Source of the DNA: Ruminococcus sp.
GTDB taxonomy: Bacteria > Bacillota > Clostridia > Oscillospirales > Ruminococcaceae
Length of the DNA: 64,000 bases
Reading direction: 5' to 3'
NCBI GenBank assembly: GCA_031262225.1
Contig: JAISIC010000043.1
Location: 1-64,000, forward strand
Of this stretch, positions 8,784 to 17,675 are shown piece after piece. Under the pieces are notes generated by a model. The model saw only the letters and a list, made by a program, of their open reading frames with translations, searched no databases and had not been told where the DNA came from. The stretch's first letter is position 1. Every line of letters begins with the position of its first letter. The position numbers were made by a program, and so were the translations under genes.

Positions 8784-10049
8784 TTACTTATTCGAGAGCT
8801 CAATAATAGAATTTAAGAGCACATCAACACCTTTTGCACAGCTTTCAGTCGGAGTATATTCAAGCTCGGAATGAGAGTGTCCTGCTATCGACGGCACGAA
8901 AATCATCGCAGAAGGCACCATATCCGCAATAAATTGTGCATCATGCCCCGGTCCGCTGTACATACGCTTGTAAGAATAGCCCAAAGCTTTTGTATTATCT
9001 TCATTAATCCCGACAACAACGCTGTCAAACGGCGTTGTTTTTCTTGTCCACTGTGGAGTGTAACTAAGCTTGCATTTTTCAATTTCTGACGGCAGATTTT
9101 CGATTACCTTTACGGCATTCGCAATAACTTCGGGAGATTTATGCCTTATGTCAAGCGAGAATGTCACCTTTTCGGGTATGTTTGTATGCACATTCGGGAA
9201 AGCCTCAATATGCCCTGTGGTGTAGACAATTGTCCCGTCTGTATCGATTTTATCAAGCTCTTCATGGAGCATGATAATCACCTTTGATGCGGCATATAAA
9301 GCATCCTTTCGATATCCCATCGGAACCGTTCCGGCGTGACCGGTCAGCCCTTCAAGAGTGATATGGTAGTTGACCATACCTACAACCCCTTCAAGGATTC
9401 CGATCTCCTTTTCTTCCGATTCCAAAACAGGTCCCTGTTCAATATGAAGTTCAAGGAGTGCAAAGTATTTTTCTGCCGTAAATCTGTTAGTCTCATCACC
9501 GTTAAAGCCGCTGTTTTTAAGAGCTTCTTCAAAGGTTGCACCATAACTGTCATCCTGCGAGGCTTTGGATTTCATCAGCGTTTCTTTGTCAAATTTTCCT
9601 GAAATTATACCGGATGAAAACATTGCCGGCGGGAAATTTGCGCCCTCTTCGTTTGTCCAGATAACAAGGGTAATCGGTCTTTTATGCGGTATGTTTTCAC
9701 GCTTTATTGTTTCGATTGCTTCAAGTGCACCCAAAACGCCTAAAATCCCGTCAAAGTTACCGCCGCGAACAACACTGTCGGCATGAGATCCGCTTATTAC
9801 AGCGGGGAGGTTTTCAGAACCGGGAAGGGTAGCGTAGATATTGCCTATATCGTCGAAAACGACCTCACAGCCTATCTTTTCACATCTTTTTATTATCTCT
9901 TTTCGCGCTTCTACCGCTGCCGGTGAAAGCGACAATCTCGTAATAACGCCGCCTTTGCAGTTGTCGGAAGCAGGGCTTACTTTACCGAAATCGGAAAATG
10001 ATTTTATCTTTTCACCGAGGTTTTCTCTGTTGCATCTATATCTAAACAT
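8784..10049 (-). CDS. M20-family N-carbamoyl-amino-acid/beta-ureidopropionate amidohydrolase
   Basis: 421 residues from ATG 10049, preceded on the minus strand by AAAGGCGG. Metal-site motifs of the hydantoinase/carbamoylase branch of the M20 family are present: SGSHADSVVRGGNFDG, NEEGANF and ELHIEQGPVLE, and later SGPGHDAQF. Members cut N-carbamoyl amino acids, allantoate or N-carbamoyl-beta-alanine. As the last gene of an operon with dihydropyrimidine dehydrogenase and dihydropyrimidinase, the most economical role is the third step of reductive pyrimidine breakdown: N-carbamoyl-beta-alanine to beta-alanine, CO2 and ammonia. Substrate choice is inferred from context. Confidence 0.8.
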   Translation of the reverse strand: MFRYRCNRENLGEKIKSFSDFGKVSPASDNCKGGVITRLSLSPAAVEARKEIIKRCEKIGCEVVFDDIGNIYATLPGSENLPAVISGSHADSVVRGGNFDGILGVLGALEAIETIKRENIPHKRPITLVIWTNEEGANFPPAMFSSGIISGKFDKETLMKSKASQDDSYGATFEEALKNSGFNGDETNRFTAEKYFALLELHIEQGPVLESEEKEIGILEGVVGMVNYHITLEGLTGHAGTVPMGYRKDALYAASKVIIMLHEELDKIDTDGTIVYTTGHIEAFPNVHTNIPEKVTFSLDIRHKSPEVIANAVKVIENLPSEIEKCKLSYTPQWTRKTTPFDSVVVGINEDNTKALGYSYKRMYSGPGHDAQFIADMVPSAMIFVPSIAGHSHSELEYTPTESCAKGVDVLLNSIIELSNK

Positions 10050-10075
10050 GACTATCCGCCTTTTTCCATGAAAAT

Positions 10076-10456
10076 TTAATCAGCCAACTGATTTTTACGT
10101 GCATTTTGAATGTAATATTTCACATCGTCATAACGAACAAAGAACATTTTTTCATCAAGTTTGTTTTTTGTGACGAAAAGGTAGCTTCCGTCCTGCCAGT
10201 CATGAAGTGAAATTTCGTTCGGTAAAAAGCCGAGCGTTTCCTTTGCAAAGTCGGTAATACGCACATACCCGTATTGAATCGGTATATCAAAACCGAATTC
10301 AATTGTCGATTTTTTTGCAAGCTCAAATATGATTTTAATTTCACCGACACCGGGAGGAATATCAAGATAACGCTGTTCAACAAGCCGCAAATCTTTCAGT
10401 TTCAAATAATCCGCAAGCCTGACTTCGGTTGCATCCTTAAGTGACTCTTTCTTCAT
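10076..10456 (-). CDS. Conserved small protein of unknown function in the pyrimidine operon
   Basis: 126 residues from ATG 10456 with GGAGGTGG just upstream; it overlaps the preceding dehydrogenase gene by four bases (ATGA), so it is clearly translated in the operon. The sequence is soluble, has no signal peptide or transmembrane helix, and carries no motif I can name. The beta-rich pattern (GEIKIIFELAKKSTIEFGFD, YGYVRITDFAKE) could be a ligand-binding or accessory subunit. Its position between the oxidoreductase and the hydrolase suggests a part in the pathway, but that is a guess. Confidence 0.7.
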   Translation of the reverse strand: MKKESLKDATEVRLADYLKLKDLRLVEQRYLDIPPGVGEIKIIFELAKKSTIEFGFDIPIQYGYVRITDFAKETLGFLPNEISLHDWQDGSYLFVTKNKLDEKMFFVRYDDVKYYIQNARKNQLAD

Positions 10457-11520
10457 GAAACCACCTCCAAACTGTTTGCATATATTTCGCGGACTTCATC
10501 CTCTGTCGGTGCCCATATTCCGTTTGAGATATTTTTTGCAAGCATAGATTTTTTTGTGAAATTTTCGATTTCTTCTTTCGTGATTTGCTCTTTTTCGCCG
10601 ATAATCGTATTTACTATAAGTGAAAATTCTATATATGAAAGGTGCATGATTTTGAAGATTTTATCTGTATTTTCGTGAGGAAATCTTCTTATAACATCGC
10701 ATAAAAGAAGTGCATTTGCTCTGCCGTGATCTATATTTTTTTCCGAGGTCAGAGCATAGCCGCAGGCGTGGACTGCACAGGTTCCTGTCTGTGCTATGAC
10801 AAATCCGGAAAGGTTTGAAGCAAAAAGCAGATTTTCATAATCCGTGTCGGTGATTTTCCCTTCAATGAGCGATGAAAACTTCGATGAAATAATGCGGATT
10901 GCTTCGGCGGCAAACATATCTGAAATTGGAGAAGCTTTTTTTGAAAGCATCCCTTCGATTACGTGCGAAAGTGCATCAAGAGCGGTATTTCTTGCAACCG
11001 AAACGGGGAGCCCACGACAGTATTTTGCATCTAAAACCGCAATATCAGGGAATAACAGATCGGAAGCGATATTTATTTTTGAATGGCTTTTTTCATCAGT
11101 TAAAATCGAGTATTTTGTAACTTCCGAGCCTGTACCTATCGTTGTCGGAATAAGGAGCAGCGGAAGCCTTTTTGCATTTGATAAATCATCAAAAGAAATG
11201 TCTTCCTCTGCCAAAACTGCAATCATCTTTGCGGCATCAAGCGGTGAACCTCCGCCGACTCCGATTATAAAATCGGCATTGTTTTCTTTGGCAAACTCCG
11301 CACCATCTTTCACAGAAGTTATCGTCGGATTCGGTTCGATTTTATTAAAAACTGCGATATCACCGAAGATTTCTTTAATATCGGCAAGAGCACCGCAAAG
11401 CTTTGCAGAACTCTTCCCGCAGACTACACACGGTTTCACGCCGAAACCTTTAATTAAATCTGAAAACTCTGTCAGTGAGCCGACTAAAACTTTAGTCGGC
11501 ATATAAAAACTAAAATTCAT
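10453..11520 (-). CDS. Iron-containing alcohol dehydrogenase
   Basis: 355 residues of the group III metal-dependent alcohol dehydrogenase family. The nucleotide-binding motif GVGGGSPLDAAK and TIGTGSEVT are present, as are the metal ligands: Asp in AVLDA, His in ALSHVIEG, and His in VHACGY and DHGRANA. These enzymes interconvert short aldehydes and alcohols with NAD(P)H. Directly downstream of a beta-alanine-type aminotransferase, the likely substrate is malonate semialdehyde, reduced to 3-hydroxypropionate to dispose of the carbon skeleton, as in other pyrimidine-nitrogen pathways. The start ATG 11520 lies one base from the end of the aminotransferase gene. Confidence 0.85.
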   Translation of the reverse strand: MNFSFYMPTKVLVGSLTEFSDLIKGFGVKPCVVCGKSSAKLCGALADIKEIFGDIAVFNKIEPNPTITSVKDGAEFAKENNADFIIGVGGGSPLDAAKMIAVLAEEDISFDDLSNAKRLPLLLIPTTIGTGSEVTKYSILTDEKSHSKINIASDLLFPDIAVLDAKYCRGLPVSVARNTALDALSHVIEGMLSKKASPISDMFAAEAIRIISSKFSSLIEGKITDTDYENLLFASNLSGFVIAQTGTCAVHACGYALTSEKNIDHGRANALLLCDVIRRFPHENTDKIFKIMHLSYIEFSLIVNTIIGEKEQITKEEIENFTKKSMLAKNISNGIWAPTEDEVREIYANSLEVVS

Positions 11521-11521
11521 A

Positions 11522-12829
11522 TTAATATCCTAATTCGGTTATCGTTTCGTCAAATTTTTTAAGTTCTTCTTCAATCTGAATCGGTGTGATGATAAGCGGA
11601 GGACAGATCAAAACCATGTTTTCGTGTGAATATGTCATAAATCCTTTTTTAGCGAGAGCACCGATGATTTTCCCCATGAGGTTTTCGGGGTCTTTGCCGT
11701 ATGGAACAAGGGCTTCACGTGTCTGTTTATCTTTGACAAATTCGACGGCGGAGAAGAGCCCTATTGATCGGATTTCGCCGATATTTTTGTGATTTGCCGC
11801 TATTTTTTCAAGAGTGTTTTTGAGTACTTCTCCTGTTTTGATGACGTTTTCTTGTATTCCGTTATCTTCATAAAATTTAAGGCAGGCGATACCGGCTGCA
11901 CAGCCGAGCGGATGCCCGGAATATGTCAGTCCGCAGGAAAGCAAATTATTATCAAAATGTGCAGAAATTTCTTTAGAAACGATAACGCCGCCGAGCGGAA
12001 CATAGCCGCTGTTGACGCCTTTTGCAAAGGTGATCATATCGGGGACAACATTGAAATTTTCAAAGCCGAAGAACGTTCCTGTCCTGTAAAATCCGGTCAT
12101 AACCTCGTCGCAGATCATCAAGATTCCGAACTCATCGCATATTTCTCTGACTTTTTTAAGATAGCCTACAGGCGGTATTATAACGCCGTTTGAACCTGTC
12201 ACCGTTTCAAGTATTATTGCCGCAACTTCAGAAGGATTTTCATAAACAATCTGTTCTCTAAGCCTATCGGTGAAAAATTTTGTATACTCCTCTTCGGTCT
12301 GAAAGGGGAGCCCCGAACGATAGATATAGGGATCGAAAAACTTCACAAATCCGGGTATGCCCGGCTCGAGGGGGTAACGTCTCGGTTCGCCTGTGAGGTT
12401 TCCTGCACCGAAGGTCGAACCATGATAGGATCTGTAGCGGGAAAAAACCTTGCTTCTTCCGGTGAAGAGTTTCGCTATTTTTACAGCATTTTCATTCGCA
12501 TCCGCACCGCCGTTGGTGAAAAAAACTTTCCCCATGTTTTCGGGAGCTTTTGAAAGGAGCATCTCTGCAAGCTCTGCTCTTGGTTCGCTTGCATATGAAG
12601 GTGAAATATAACAGTAGTTTTCAGCCTGTTTTTTTATCGCTTCGATTATCGGTTTGCATTTATGCCCGGCATTGAGATTGACAAGCTGAGACGACATATC
12701 GGTGTATCTGTTTCCGTCGTGGTCCCATATGTATATACCATCCGAATCCTTCACGGGAATAGGATTCAGATTTCCCTGTTTGCTCCATGACTGAAGCACC
12801 GAAGATGTTTGACGCTTTGAAATATTCAT
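11522..12829 (-). CDS. Class III omega-amino-acid aminotransferase (beta-alanine type)
   Basis: 435 residues, PLP-dependent, class III. The PLP lysine lies in TFAKGVNSGYVPLGG, the conserved Asp in ILMICDEVMTGFYRTG, and the phosphate-binding region in FFTNGGADANENAVK. The family moves amino groups from omega-amino acids such as beta-alanine or beta-aminoisobutyrate to pyruvate or 2-oxoglutarate. In this operon it should turn beta-alanine into malonate semialdehyde. ATG 12829 follows AGGGGAA. The alternative, an ornithine/GABA-type aminotransferase, is less likely in this context. Confidence 0.85.
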   Translation of the reverse strand: MNISKRQTSSVLQSWSKQGNLNPIPVKDSDGIYIWDHDGNRYTDMSSQLVNLNAGHKCKPIIEAIKKQAENYCYISPSYASEPRAELAEMLLSKAPENMGKVFFTNGGADANENAVKIAKLFTGRSKVFSRYRSYHGSTFGAGNLTGEPRRYPLEPGIPGFVKFFDPYIYRSGLPFQTEEEYTKFFTDRLREQIVYENPSEVAAIILETVTGSNGVIIPPVGYLKKVREICDEFGILMICDEVMTGFYRTGTFFGFENFNVVPDMITFAKGVNSGYVPLGGVIVSKEISAHFDNNLLSCGLTYSGHPLGCAAGIACLKFYEDNGIQENVIKTGEVLKNTLEKIAANHKNIGEIRSIGLFSAVEFVKDKQTREALVPYGKDPENLMGKIIGALAKKGFMTYSHENMVLICPPLIITPIQIEEELKKFDETITELGY

Positions 12830-12848
12830 GATTTTCCCCTAATTCAAT

Positions 12849-14276
12849 CTAATTTAATGGTACTTTTTTCGTAACTCTTTTTGAAGATGCAACTGCACCG
12901 ACAGGGCAGATCAGTCTGCAAAGGTGACAGCCGACACATTTTGATCCCAAGAGTTTCGGCACCTCGTTAAATATAATTGCATCATGCCCGCCGTCACGGC
13001 ATGAGATATAGCATCTGCCGCAGCCGACACATTTTTCTTCATCAAACAGCGGGTATACTATCGTTTCTCTGTCAAGTTCATCTGCCGATGTGATATTTTG
13101 AAGTGAAGAACCGACAAAATCGGACAGATTTTCATATCCTAAACTGAAAAGATATTCTGACAGCCCGAGTTTTAAATCATCAATTATCCGATAACCATAT
13201 TCCATCACGGCGGTAGTTATCTGAACATTGCCGCAGCCCAGAGCCATAAACTCCGCAGCATCTTTATAGTTTTCGATTCCGCCCATTCCGCTTATCGGCG
13301 TTCCCGGCAGGGCTTTTGCTATATCGCAGATGAAACGCAGAGCAAGCGGCTTAACGTTTCTTCCGGAATAGCCTGAAACCGCTGTTTTATGATCAATCAT
13401 GTCGGGAGCGGAAAGAAATCCCGTCAAACTTTTTATGGTGTTAATGGCGGCGATACCGGTTGCACCGCCCTCCATCGCTGCCTTAGCAGGTTCGGTGATA
13501 TCTGTAATATTAGGTGTCATCTTCGCTAAAATCGGAAGAGAAGTTGCAGCTTTTACGGCGGCGGTGAAAGCTTTTACAAGCTCTAAGTCGGTGCCCACAT
13601 CCGAACCCATCTTCTCTGCCGACATATGCGGGCAGGAGAAGTTAAGTTCGATTATATCCGCTCCGATCTCTTCGCTTTTCTTTGCAAGATACGCCCACTC
13701 AGCCTCGTTTTGACCCATTATTGAAACAACGACAACCTTTTCGGGGAAGTCCTTTTTGAGCCTTCTTAAAATGTCAAAATCAACGTCGGCGGGCTTGTCG
13801 GAAATCTGTTCAAGGTTGCGGAAGCCTTTGAGCGAACCGGCTGAAAGCTGTCCGAAACGCGGAGAAACATCTTTAATCTCGCCCAAACCTATGGTTTTAT
13901 AGACGATGCCGCCCCAGCCCATTTTAAGAGCACGTGCACACATCTCATAGTCGCTTGCAACGACACTGCTTGATAAAAAGAAAGGATTTTCACATTTCAC
14001 TCCGCAGAATGTCGTTTCAAGAGAAACTTTCGGTCTGATTTTTAATACCGCAGAATATTTTGCAAGCTTTTTTATATGAACAGGATAATCAATTTTTCCG
14101 CGAAGGCAGGCTGATTCGCAATCAACAGTTTCACAGCTTTGGCAATCCGCGTTTATGTCGGTAATATTTCCGAAATACAGCGAGCGTATAAACTTTGCAG
14201 GAGCACCGCCTTTTTTACAGGCTTTTGAGCAGTTTTCACCTGCACAGAAAAGACAGCGTTCATATTCTTTTATCAT
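12849..14276 (-). CDS. preA: PreA-type dihydropyrimidine dehydrogenase with extra N-terminal Fe-S domain
   Basis: 475 residues. ATG 14276 with GGAGG five bases upstream is preferred over the TTG one codon before. The central FMN barrel (about residues 80-385) has SCPHMSAEKMG, the substrate/FMN loop of dihydropyrimidine and dihydroorotate dehydrogenases. The C-terminus has a two-cluster ferredoxin domain (CVGCGRCYISC, CVGCHLCRLIC). Unusually, the N-terminus has two CX2CX4CX3C motifs (Cys 8/11/16/20 and 45/48/53/57) like the Fe-S domain normally found on the partner PreT or the front of animal DPD, but no FAD/NADPH domain follows and no PreT gene lies nearby. It reduces uracil or thymine in the first step. 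The electron donor is unclear; ferredoxin is possible. Confidence 0.8.
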   Translation of the reverse strand: MIKEYERCLFCAGENCSKACKKGGAPAKFIRSLYFGNITDINADCQSCETVDCESACLRGKIDYPVHIKKLAKYSAVLKIRPKVSLETTFCGVKCENPFFLSSSVVASDYEMCARALKMGWGGIVYKTIGLGEIKDVSPRFGQLSAGSLKGFRNLEQISDKPADVDFDILRRLKKDFPEKVVVVSIMGQNEAEWAYLAKKSEEIGADIIELNFSCPHMSAEKMGSDVGTDLELVKAFTAAVKAATSLPILAKMTPNITDITEPAKAAMEGGATGIAAINTIKSLTGFLSAPDMIDHKTAVSGYSGRNVKPLALRFICDIAKALPGTPISGMGGIENYKDAAEFMALGCGNVQITTAVMEYGYRIIDDLKLGLSEYLFSLGYENLSDFVGSSLQNITSADELDRETIVYPLFDEEKCVGCGRCYISCRDGGHDAIIFNEVPKLLGSKCVGCHLCRLICPVGAVASSKRVTKKVPLN

Positions 14277-14300
14277 CAAATCCTCCGATAAAACTGTTAA

Positions 14301-15671
14301 TCAATCGTAAATGGTGAGCTGTCTTTTTACAAATCTGCCGTAGCCGCGCTTGCCCATAAAATTGCCGTTATCATACACAAGTGTGCCGCGTGAAAATACC
14401 TTTTCGAGATAACCGCGAAGCTCTTTCCCTTCCCAAATTGTGTGGTCATTATCGGAATGCATTTTTTCCTGTGTGACGGTAAAGGTTTTTTCGGGATCGT
14501 ATATAACAATGTCTGCATCCTTACCCGGTGCAAGGCTTCCCTTGCTGTCGGCACATCCAAAGATTTTCGCTGGGTTATATGAGCAAACTTCTACTGCTCT
14601 TGAATAGGATATAACGCCTTCACCGGCAAGCGAGAGCATAAAGGGATACATATTTTCAACGCCGTTGCAGCCGTTTGGAATTTTACGAAAATCGTCTTTA
14701 CCCCATTCCTTTTCAGACAGTTTGAAGGGGCAATGATCTGTCGCGACGGTATCGATAATACCGCTTTGGAGTGCTTTTATTATCGCCTGACGGCTGTCTT
14801 CGTTTTTCATGGGAGGGGAGCATACGAAATTTTTCGCATCATCTCTTTTATATACTTCACTGTTATATTCAAGATATTGCGGGCAGGTTTCGGCGAATAT
14901 TTTCACACCTTCGCGTTTTGCCTGTGCAATAGCTTCCGCTCCGCCTTTGCAGGCAAGGTGAACGATATAAAGTGCGGAGTTGTTGGCTTTCGCCCATGCT
15001 ATCGCTCTTGTCACAGCCTCTTCTTCGCAAAATTCGGGGCGTGAAAGGTAATGATAGTATGCAGAGGTTTTACCCTCAGAAATGAACTTATCGGTTAAGA
15101 AACTGATAATCTCTTTATTCTCTGCGTGAACGGAAATAAGAGCATTAAAAGCTTTTGATTTTGAAAGCAGTTCATAAAAAACGCCGTCGGATACCCCGAA
15201 ATCATAAACCATAAATACTTTAAATGAAGGCACGCCGAAATCAACAGCATCCTTAATGGTATTTAAAAGATCGCCCGAAATATCCTTAACGCCGACATGA
15301 AAAGCATAATCAACTGCCGCATCGGGAGCACATATTTTGTCTCGGCGAAGTACGGTATCAAGAAGGCTTTCGCCGAAATCCTGCATAGCAAAATCGAAAA
15401 CGGTTGTTGTTCCTCCGCACGCCGCCGCTCGCGTTCCTGCGAAATAATCATCCGACGAAACAGTTCCGCCGAACGGCATTGCGAGATGCGTATGTACATC
15501 TATAGCACCGGGCAGAATATATTTTCCTGCCGCGTCGATAACGTCTGTATCCGCAGTTTCGGGTGTCAGGTTTATACCTACAGCTTTTATTTTTTCGCCG
15601 TCTGTTAAGATATCCGATTTGAATATTGATGTTTCGGTAACAATCGTACCGTTTTTTATAAGTACGTTCAT
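14301..15671 (-). CDS. hydA: Dihydropyrimidinase (D-hydantoinase family)
   Basis: 456 residues from ATG 15671, which has GGAGAG upstream and gives the usual family N-terminus (MNVLIKNGTIVT); a longer reading to 15734 adds 21 residues of no family character. Metal ligands are visible in DVHTHL, the carboxylated Lys in PSFKVFMVYDF, His in SVHAENKE and YIVHLACKGG, and Asp in DTVATDHCPF. The enzyme opens dihydrouracil to N-carbamoyl-beta-alanine. Its neighbours supply the steps before (dehydrogenase) and after (carbamoyl hydrolase), which strongly supports this over a generic hydantoinase or allantoinase role. Confidence 0.9.
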   Translation of the reverse strand: MNVLIKNGTIVTETSIFKSDILTDGEKIKAVGINLTPETADTDVIDAAGKYILPGAIDVHTHLAMPFGGTVSSDDYFAGTRAAACGGTTTVFDFAMQDFGESLLDTVLRRDKICAPDAAVDYAFHVGVKDISGDLLNTIKDAVDFGVPSFKVFMVYDFGVSDGVFYELLSKSKAFNALISVHAENKEIISFLTDKFISEGKTSAYYHYLSRPEFCEEEAVTRAIAWAKANNSALYIVHLACKGGAEAIAQAKREGVKIFAETCPQYLEYNSEVYKRDDAKNFVCSPPMKNEDSRQAIIKALQSGIIDTVATDHCPFKLSEKEWGKDDFRKIPNGCNGVENMYPFMLSLAGEGVISYSRAVEVCSYNPAKIFGCADSKGSLAPGKDADIVIYDPEKTFTVTQEKMHSDNDHTIWEGKELRGYLEKVFSRGTLVYDNGNFMGKRGYGRFVKRQLTIYD

Positions 15672-15745
15672 ATTTTCTCTCCAAGGATAGACGTCTCGGG
15701 CAGATTGCAGATATCTGCCCGTGAACGCCATCATACTATAGCCTA

Positions 15746-16828
15746 CTATTTTTTATAAACTAAAACCAATCCTGATTTTTGATACACTTGTGCTACTTCA
15801 AGAAGCTCCATACCTGCGGCGTTCGAGGTAATGAGGTTAGAAACCCAAGTTACGCCGAAATCTACGGTACCATTTGAAACAGCGGTTGTTTCGGATATGT
15901 CGCCGCCGCCTGAAACGATGGTAACATTAAGCCCTACTTCGTCATAAAAACCTTTGTCTTTGGCAACGAAATATCCCATGAACTGTGCTTGAGGGAGCCA
16001 TTTGAGCTGTACGCTGACATCTGTTTTTTCGGGGGTGAAGGTTGCGGCATTTGCAATGTCGGTCCAGTACGCCTGTGAACGGATATCATCAAGGGTGAGA
16101 GCCGCTAACTTCGTTGCCGCCGCACTGTCGTCAAGCTTAACATACTGTTTTGCGATATCGAGAGTTTGCTGCATTGCAGTATCGTTCATTGTGCCGACGG
16201 GAACGGAAAGGTCAACAAGCTTTGCAACTTCTTCTGCCATATAAAGCTGATGTTCCTTTGAAACGGAAGAGCCGTTGTTGTAAACAATTTCAGCTGCCTC
16301 TGCGGGGTTTTCGGAAGCATACTTCCAACCCTTCATGCTTGCATAAACGAAAGCCTTAACGGTTTCGGGATTTGCTTCGGCAAATGTTTTTGTGGTGAAG
16401 AGATTATCTTCAAGCATTGCCACGCCTTCGTCGTTCATGTCGATATAGGCAACAGTGTCGCCGTAGTTATAGCCGCCGTCATAACTGTTCTTAACAAGTC
16501 CTAATTCGTTGTAGGTCATTGCCGAAGCAAGCCCGATTGAATTGTCGTCAAATCCGTCCATTGTGAAATCCTGACTTAAAAAGTCGAGCGGGAGATTATA
16601 CTTTGCAAGGAGTGCGTAAAGCTCATACTCGTTGCCCAAACCCCAGTTGCCGATTGTACCTGCACCAGCATACTTTTCAAGGATGGATTTTGTATCTGTC
16701 GGAGTTGCGACTGCGGGAGCAGCATCAGATGCCGGTGTTGTCGGTGTCTGTACCTGTGTATTTCCACACGCCGATACGGACATCACTAATCCCATTGCCA
16801 CAATCATGGCAGTAATTTTCTTTAGCAT
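15746..16828 (-). CDS. NMT1/THI5-like ABC solute-binding lipoprotein, circularly permuted
   Basis: 360 residues from ATG 16828 with GGAGG. The lipoprotein signal ends at Cys 21 (SVSACG), followed by a Thr/Pro/Ala linker to about residue 45. The order of the mature protein is reversed from the family norm: residues ~48-260 (GNWGLGNEYELYALL, DFTMDGF, SAMTYNELGLVKNSYDGGYN) are what normally follows the first hinge. Residues ~268-360 (VSVQLKWLPQAQFMGYFVAK, GFYDEVGL, VSGGGD, TWVSNLITSNAAG, SGLVLVYKK) are what normally begins the mature protein. The gene stops exactly where the first hinge would be. Each part is present once in one frame. It should deliver a pyrimidine or related compound to the permeases downstream. 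Confidence 0.85.
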   Translation of the reverse strand: MLKKITAMIVAMGLVMSVSACGNTQVQTPTTPASDAAPAVATPTDTKSILEKYAGAGTIGNWGLGNEYELYALLAKYNLPLDFLSQDFTMDGFDDNSIGLASAMTYNELGLVKNSYDGGYNYGDTVAYIDMNDEGVAMLEDNLFTTKTFAEANPETVKAFVYASMKGWKYASENPAEAAEIVYNNGSSVSKEHQLYMAEEVAKLVDLSVPVGTMNDTAMQQTLDIAKQYVKLDDSAAATKLAALTLDDIRSQAYWTDIANAATFTPEKTDVSVQLKWLPQAQFMGYFVAKDKGFYDEVGLNVTIVSGGGDISETTAVSNGTVDFGVTWVSNLITSNAAGMELLEVAQVYQKSGLVLVYKK

Positions 16829-16877
16829 AATGCTACCTCCAATATTTTCTATATTAACAGCTGATGCTGAAAATAAC

Positions 16878-17675
16878 TTAAATTTTATGCTTTTTCTTTT
16901 TATAAAGACGCTCTGCCAAAACCAAAAACATATACGCGATTATTCCTATAGCACAGGCGACCGTTATGTATGCCCATGCCGTTGAATACTGTGATGTTAT
17001 GATGTTTTCACGGATCTGCCGTCCGACACCTGTTATGTATTCGGCGAAATATTCTGCAATGAGTGTGCTTATTATTGCCGTCGGGATGGACACACGAAGT
17101 GCTGTGAAGATGTATGAAACCGAATTTGGAAGACGAAGTTTAATGAAGATATCAAATTTTGTTGCCGCATATGTTTGCAAAAGATCTTCGGAAAAAGGCT
17201 TTAGATCTGTCAGTCCGCGATATACTCCGACACTCATTGATACCGCCGACAAAAGCGTCACAAGCACAATCTTGGCGAACATACTCCGCTCCGGTGCGAT
17301 GGTCGAGAAATCCTTTGTCAGATTGGTGATAACGGGGGCGAGGGCTATAATCGGAATAGCACTGAGGAGTGCTATAACCTTTAATCCCCCGGAGCCCCAT
17401 TTCGGGAAAATCGCAGCTAAAATCGATATGAGGTATCCGATAATTGAACCTAAAACGAGACCTATTAAGGCAACCTCTATGGTGTCGAAAGCATTCGCGG
17501 AGATGGAATCTAAATTCTCTCCGATTATGCGGATTATCGTTGTCGGAAGCGGAAGTGTGAAAGTGTTTGTGCCGATTATTTTATGTAAAAGCTCCGTCTG
17601 CCAGATTATCAATACTAAAGCCCCGAACGCTAACGGCAAAAGAACACCGCTAAATGAGATTTTTGTTTTTTTCAC
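16878..17675 (-). CDS. ABC transporter permease (SsuC/ThiX-like)
   Basis: 265 residues, GTG start at 17675 (AAGGTGG upstream), overlapping the previous permease gene by 26 bases. About six transmembrane segments; the coupling-loop region EDLLQTYAATKFDIFIKLRLP matches the EAA motif of nitrate/taurine/thiamine-precursor importers. It probably pairs with the following permease as a heterodimer in the membrane, fed by the solute-binding protein at 15746-16828. Context suggests uracil, thymine or another pyrimidine as substrate. Confidence 0.85.
   Translation of the reverse strand: MKKTKISFSGVLLPLAFGALVLIIWQTELLHKIIGTNTFTLPLPTTIIRIIGENLDSISANAFDTIEVALIGLVLGSIIGYLISILAAIFPKWGSGGLKVIALLSAIPIIALAPVITNLTKDFSTIAPERSMFAKIVLVTLLSAVSMSVGVYRGLTDLKPFSEDLLQTYAATKFDIFIKLRLPNSVSYIFTALRVSIPTAIISTLIAEYFAEYITGVGRQIRENIITSQYSTAWAYITVACAIGIIAYMFLVLAERLYKKKKHKI

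Noticed and set aside
10844..11506. 220-residue plus-strand frame
   Set aside because: Antisense to the Fe-alcohol dehydrogenase; Ser-rich with no family resemblance.
15746..16828. Assembly or frameshift artefact as the cause of the swapped halves
   Set aside because: The frame is continuous, each segment occurs once, the signal peptide and stop are in sensible places, and the same order recurs in other genes of the window.
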